Below, piece by piece: positions 61,827 to 64,000 of a stretch of DNA of 64,000 nt. How positions within the stretch are numbered: position 1 is the stretch's first letter; each line of letters starts with the position of its first letter. The notes under the pieces were generated by a model. That model was not told the DNA's origin. It saw nothing but the letters and a program-made list of their open reading frames with translations, and did no database searches. The stretch spans positions 1-64,000 of the forward strand of contig CAJXLV010000002.1 in the NCBI GenBank assembly GCA_913056185.1, given 5' to 3'. The stretch is from an uncultured Bacteroidota bacterium (GTDB lineage: Bacteria > Bacteroidota > Rhodothermia > Rhodothermales > Salinibacteraceae). A program made the translations under genes and the position numbers.

Positions 61827-64000
61827 ATGCCCAGCCCCTCTGAGACCCCCCCCACCAGCGACCCGTCGTACGACCTGATTGCATCGCGGCGGCAACCGCT
61901 GGACGCCGTCTTTGCCCCAGAGAACATTGCCGTCATCGGCGCGAGCGAGACGCCGGGAAGCGTAGGACGGACGCTGCTTTGGAACCTCGTGAGCAATCCG
62001 TTTGGCGGCACTATCTTTCCCGTCAATCCCCGGCGGGACAGTGTGCTCGGCATCGAGGCGTACGAGAGCGTATCTGGCATTGAAGCAGACGTGGACCTGG
62101 CCGTGATCGCCACGCCCGCCCCTACGGTGCCGGGCATTGTGGAGGAGTGCGGGGAGGCTGGGGTGGAGGGCCTCATCATTGTCTCGGCCGGCTTTCGGGA
62201 GGTGGGGGAGGAAGGGGCCGAACTGGAGCACGACATTCGCCGGATTGCGCGTGCGTACGACATTCGCATCGTCGGGCCCAATTGCCTCGGCGTCATGCGC
62301 CCGCCGAACGGCCTCAACGCCACCTTCGCCGGCTCGATGGCCAACACCGGCGACGTGGCCTTCGTGAGCCAGAGCGGCGCGCTTTTGACCTCCATCCTCG
62401 ACTGGAGCTTCCGCGAAAACGTGGGCTTCAGTGCGTTCGTCTCCATCGGCTCCATGCTCGATGTGGACTGGGGCGACATGATCACCTACCTGGGCGACGA
62501 CCCGCAGACGGAGAGCATTGTGCTCTACATGGAGTCGATTGGGAACGCGCGCTCGTTTTTGTCCGCGGCGCGCGATGTGGCGCAGAGCAAGCCCATCATC
62601 GTGATCAAGGCCGGGCGCACGGAGGCCGCGGCGGAGGCGGCGGCCTCCCACACTGGCACCCTCACCGGCAGCGACGCGGTGCTCAATGCCGCGTTTCGCC
62701 GCAGCGGGGTGCTGCGCGTGGACGACATCAACGACCTGTTCTACATGGCCGAGGTACTCGGCAAGCAGCCGCGCCCCAAGGGCCGCAACCTCACCATTCT
62801 TACCAACGCGGGCGGCCCCGGCGTGCTGGCCACCGACGCCCTCATCGGGGGCGGCGGGGAGCTGACGCCCCTCTCCGAGGACGCCCTGGACGACTTCAAC
62901 GAGATTCTGCCGGCTGCCTGGAGCCATAGCAACCCCGTCGACATTCTGGGCGACGCCGACCCGGAGCGCTACGCGAAGTCGCTGGAGGTGGCGGCCAATG
63001 ACGACAACAGCGACGGCCTGCTGGTCGTCCTCACGCCACAGGCGATGACCGCGCCCACCAAGACGGCCGAGCACCTGCGGCCTTACGCCCGCGACAACGA
63101 CAAGCCCATCCTCGCCAGCTGGATGGGGGGCGACGCGGTGTCCCCCGGAGAGAAGACCCTGAACGAGGCCGGCCTGCCGACCTTTGCCTATCCGGACACG
63201 GCGGCGCGTGTGTTCAACCACATGTGGCGCTACAGCTACAACCTGCGGGCCCTCTACGAGACGCCCAGCCTGCCGGCCGATGAAGAAGGCATCCCGGACC
63301 GCGACACGGCCGCCAACATCGTCGAGGAGACCCACGAGAGCGGGCGCGTGCTCATGACCGAGTACGCCTCCAAGCGATTGCTCTCGGCCTACGGCATCCC
63401 GACGGTGGAGACGCGCATCGCTGAAACGGCCGACGAGGCGATCGCCGCTGCCCAGGAGATTGGCTATCCGGTCGCCGTCAAGATCCACTCCACGTCCATT
63501 ACCCACAAGTCGGACGTCGGTGGCGTCAAGCTGGGCCTTGGCACCGACGAGGCCGTTGCGGAGGCCTTCCGTACGATTGAGGGCAACGTGACCCCCGACG
63601 GCTTCGACGGGGTGACGGTGCAGCCGATGATCGACCGCACGGACGGCTACGAGCTCATCATTGGGAGCAGCATGGACGAACAGTTCGGCCCCGTGTTGCT
63701 CTTCGGCTCCGGCGGCCAACTGGTGGAGGTCTACAAGGACCGGGCGCTCGGCCTCCCCCCGCTCAACACCACGCTCGCGCGGCGCATGATGGAGCAGACC
63801 GACATCTACGAGGCGCTGGAGGGCGTGCGGGGGCGGGCGCCGGTGGATCTCGATGCCCTGGAGTCGCTGCTCGTCCGCTTCAGCCAGCTGGTGGTGGAGC
63901 AGCCGCGGGTAAAAGAAATCGACGTAAACCCGTTGCTGGCCCGCCCCGGAGAGGGAGGGCTGCTGGCCCTCGATGCGCGCGTGGTGCTGCATCCCCCCTC
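61827..64000 (+). CDS. NDP-forming acyl-CoA synthetase (acetate-CoA ligase type), 3' end outside the window
   Basis: Frame open to the window edge, at least 724 residues. It has a CoA-binding domain (about 24-150) starting [20 protein letters not shown] and a ligase-type segment with [11 protein letters not shown] near 152. A succinyl-CoA-synthetase-like part carries [10 protein letters not shown] near 275, and an ATP-grasp domain (about 510-724) has [16 protein letters not shown] and [20 protein letters not shown]. This is the layout of ADP-forming acetyl-CoA synthetases, often fused to a C-terminal GNAT domain in bacteria. The end, and any GNAT part, is cut off. Confidence 0.9.
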   Translation, partial: MPSPSETPPTSDPSYDLIASRRQPLDAVFAPENIAVIGASETPGSVGRTLLWNLVSNPFGGTIFPVNPRRDSVLGIEAYESVSGIEADVDLAVIATPAPTVPGIVEECGEAGVEGLIIVSAGFREVGEEGAELEHDIRRIARAYDIRIVGPNCLGVMRPPNGLNATFAGSMANTGDVAFVSQSGALLTSILDWSFRENVGFSAFVSIGSMLDVDWGDMITYLGDDPQTESIVLYMESIGNARSFLSAARDVAQSKPIIVIKAGRTEAAAEAAASHTGTLTGSDAVLNAAFRRSGVLRVDDINDLFYMAEVLGKQPRPKGRNLTILTNAGGPGVLATDALIGGGGELTPLSEDALDDFNEILPAAWSHSNPVDILGDADPERYAKSLEVAANDDNSDGLLVVLTPQAMTAPTKTAEHLRPYARDNDKPILASWMGGDAVSPGEKTLNEAGLPTFAYPDTAARVFNHMWRYSYNLRALYETPSLPADEEGIPDRDTAANIVEETHESGRVLMTEYASKRLLSAYGIPTVETRIAETADEAIAAAQEIGYPVAVKIHSTSITHKSDVGGVKLGLGTDEAVAEAFRTIEGNVTPDGFDGVTVQPMIDRTDGYELIIGSSMDEQFGPVLLFGSGGQLVEVYKDRALGLPPLNTTLARRMMEQTDIYEALEGVRGRAPVDLDALESLLVRFSQLVVEQPRVKEIDVNPLLARPGEGGLLALDARVVLHPP

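Noticed and set aside
61197-63992. 931-codon minus-strand ORF
   Set aside because: Antisense to the acyl-CoA synthetase gene, no recognisable domain.
1-64000. tRNA or rRNA genes
   Set aside because: The spacers were scanned for T-arm and anticodon-arm patterns and none was convincing. A tRNAscan run would be decisive.

Overview
The window looks like chromosomal DNA of a halophilic, GC-rich member of the Bacteroidota/Rhodothermota, most like Salinibacter. The evidence is indirect. The proteins are acidic. There are two TonB-dependent receptors with carboxypeptidase-like N-terminal domains, a FecI/FecR/STN-receptor/DUF4249 set, a PorT-type small barrel, and the bacillithiol enzyme BshC. Almost no start codon is preceded by a Shine-Dalgarno motif. 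No rRNA, tRNA, CRISPR array, phage or recognisable transposase gene was seen. The assignment is inference, because no marker gene could be searched.

Layout. 1-8.3 kb holds housekeeping and envelope genes on the + strand (ftsY, fmt, moxR, hprK, an M23 peptidase, a BamA/TamA-like protein). 8.3-15.1 kb holds a cyclic-nucleotide-binding protein, the two halves of a probable heterodimeric ABC exporter on either side of rnz, and a DUF2064 protein. 15.3-24.1 kb holds a TonB-dependent receptor, an MTA/purine phosphorylase-like gene next to an MTR-kinase-like gene, a thioesterase, a PorT-like barrel, cnoX, a DUF2470 protein and one unknown. 24.1-37.9 kb is a minus-strand branched-chain amino acid cluster transcribed ilvB-ilvN-ilvC-leuB-leuA-leuC-leuD-ilvD-cimA. 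Its long leader has a promoter, a 10-bp-stem RNA structure and an overlapping small ORF carrying Leu/Val/Ile codons. 38.1-42.5 kb holds an SRPBCC protein, ccmF, rlpA and a small unknown. 42.8-48.7 kb is an ECF sigma / FecR / STN-TonB receptor / DUF4249 surface-signalling unit. 48.7-64 kb holds recX, an AI-2E family permease, a purine nucleoside phosphorylase, a Mesh1-like hydrolase, bshC, bfn, hisC, hisD, rlmN, a HerA-like ATPase and a truncated NDP-forming acyl-CoA synthetase.

The most unusual feature is in the spacers. Two families of short degenerate repeats, GTGATGCGTGA (with its complement TCACGCATCAC) and GGTTGAGGGTT (with its complement AACCCTCAACC), form head-to-head arms that begin at, or even encode, the last codons of genes. 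Three of the BCAA spacers carry GTGATGCGTGA arms that meet across a short linker, two spacers show one arm only, and two show none. In the leuC-leuD spacer the two arms are instead separated by a complete four-helix-bundle (S23/IVS family) gene on the opposite strand, bounded by a 19/20-bp inverted repeat. That arrangement resembles the intervening sequences of 23S rRNA but lies in a protein operon, and it is the best candidate here for an undescribed element. Other gene boundaries carry private tandem repeats of 14-31 bp, which suggests that local sequence duplication at gene ends is common in this genome.
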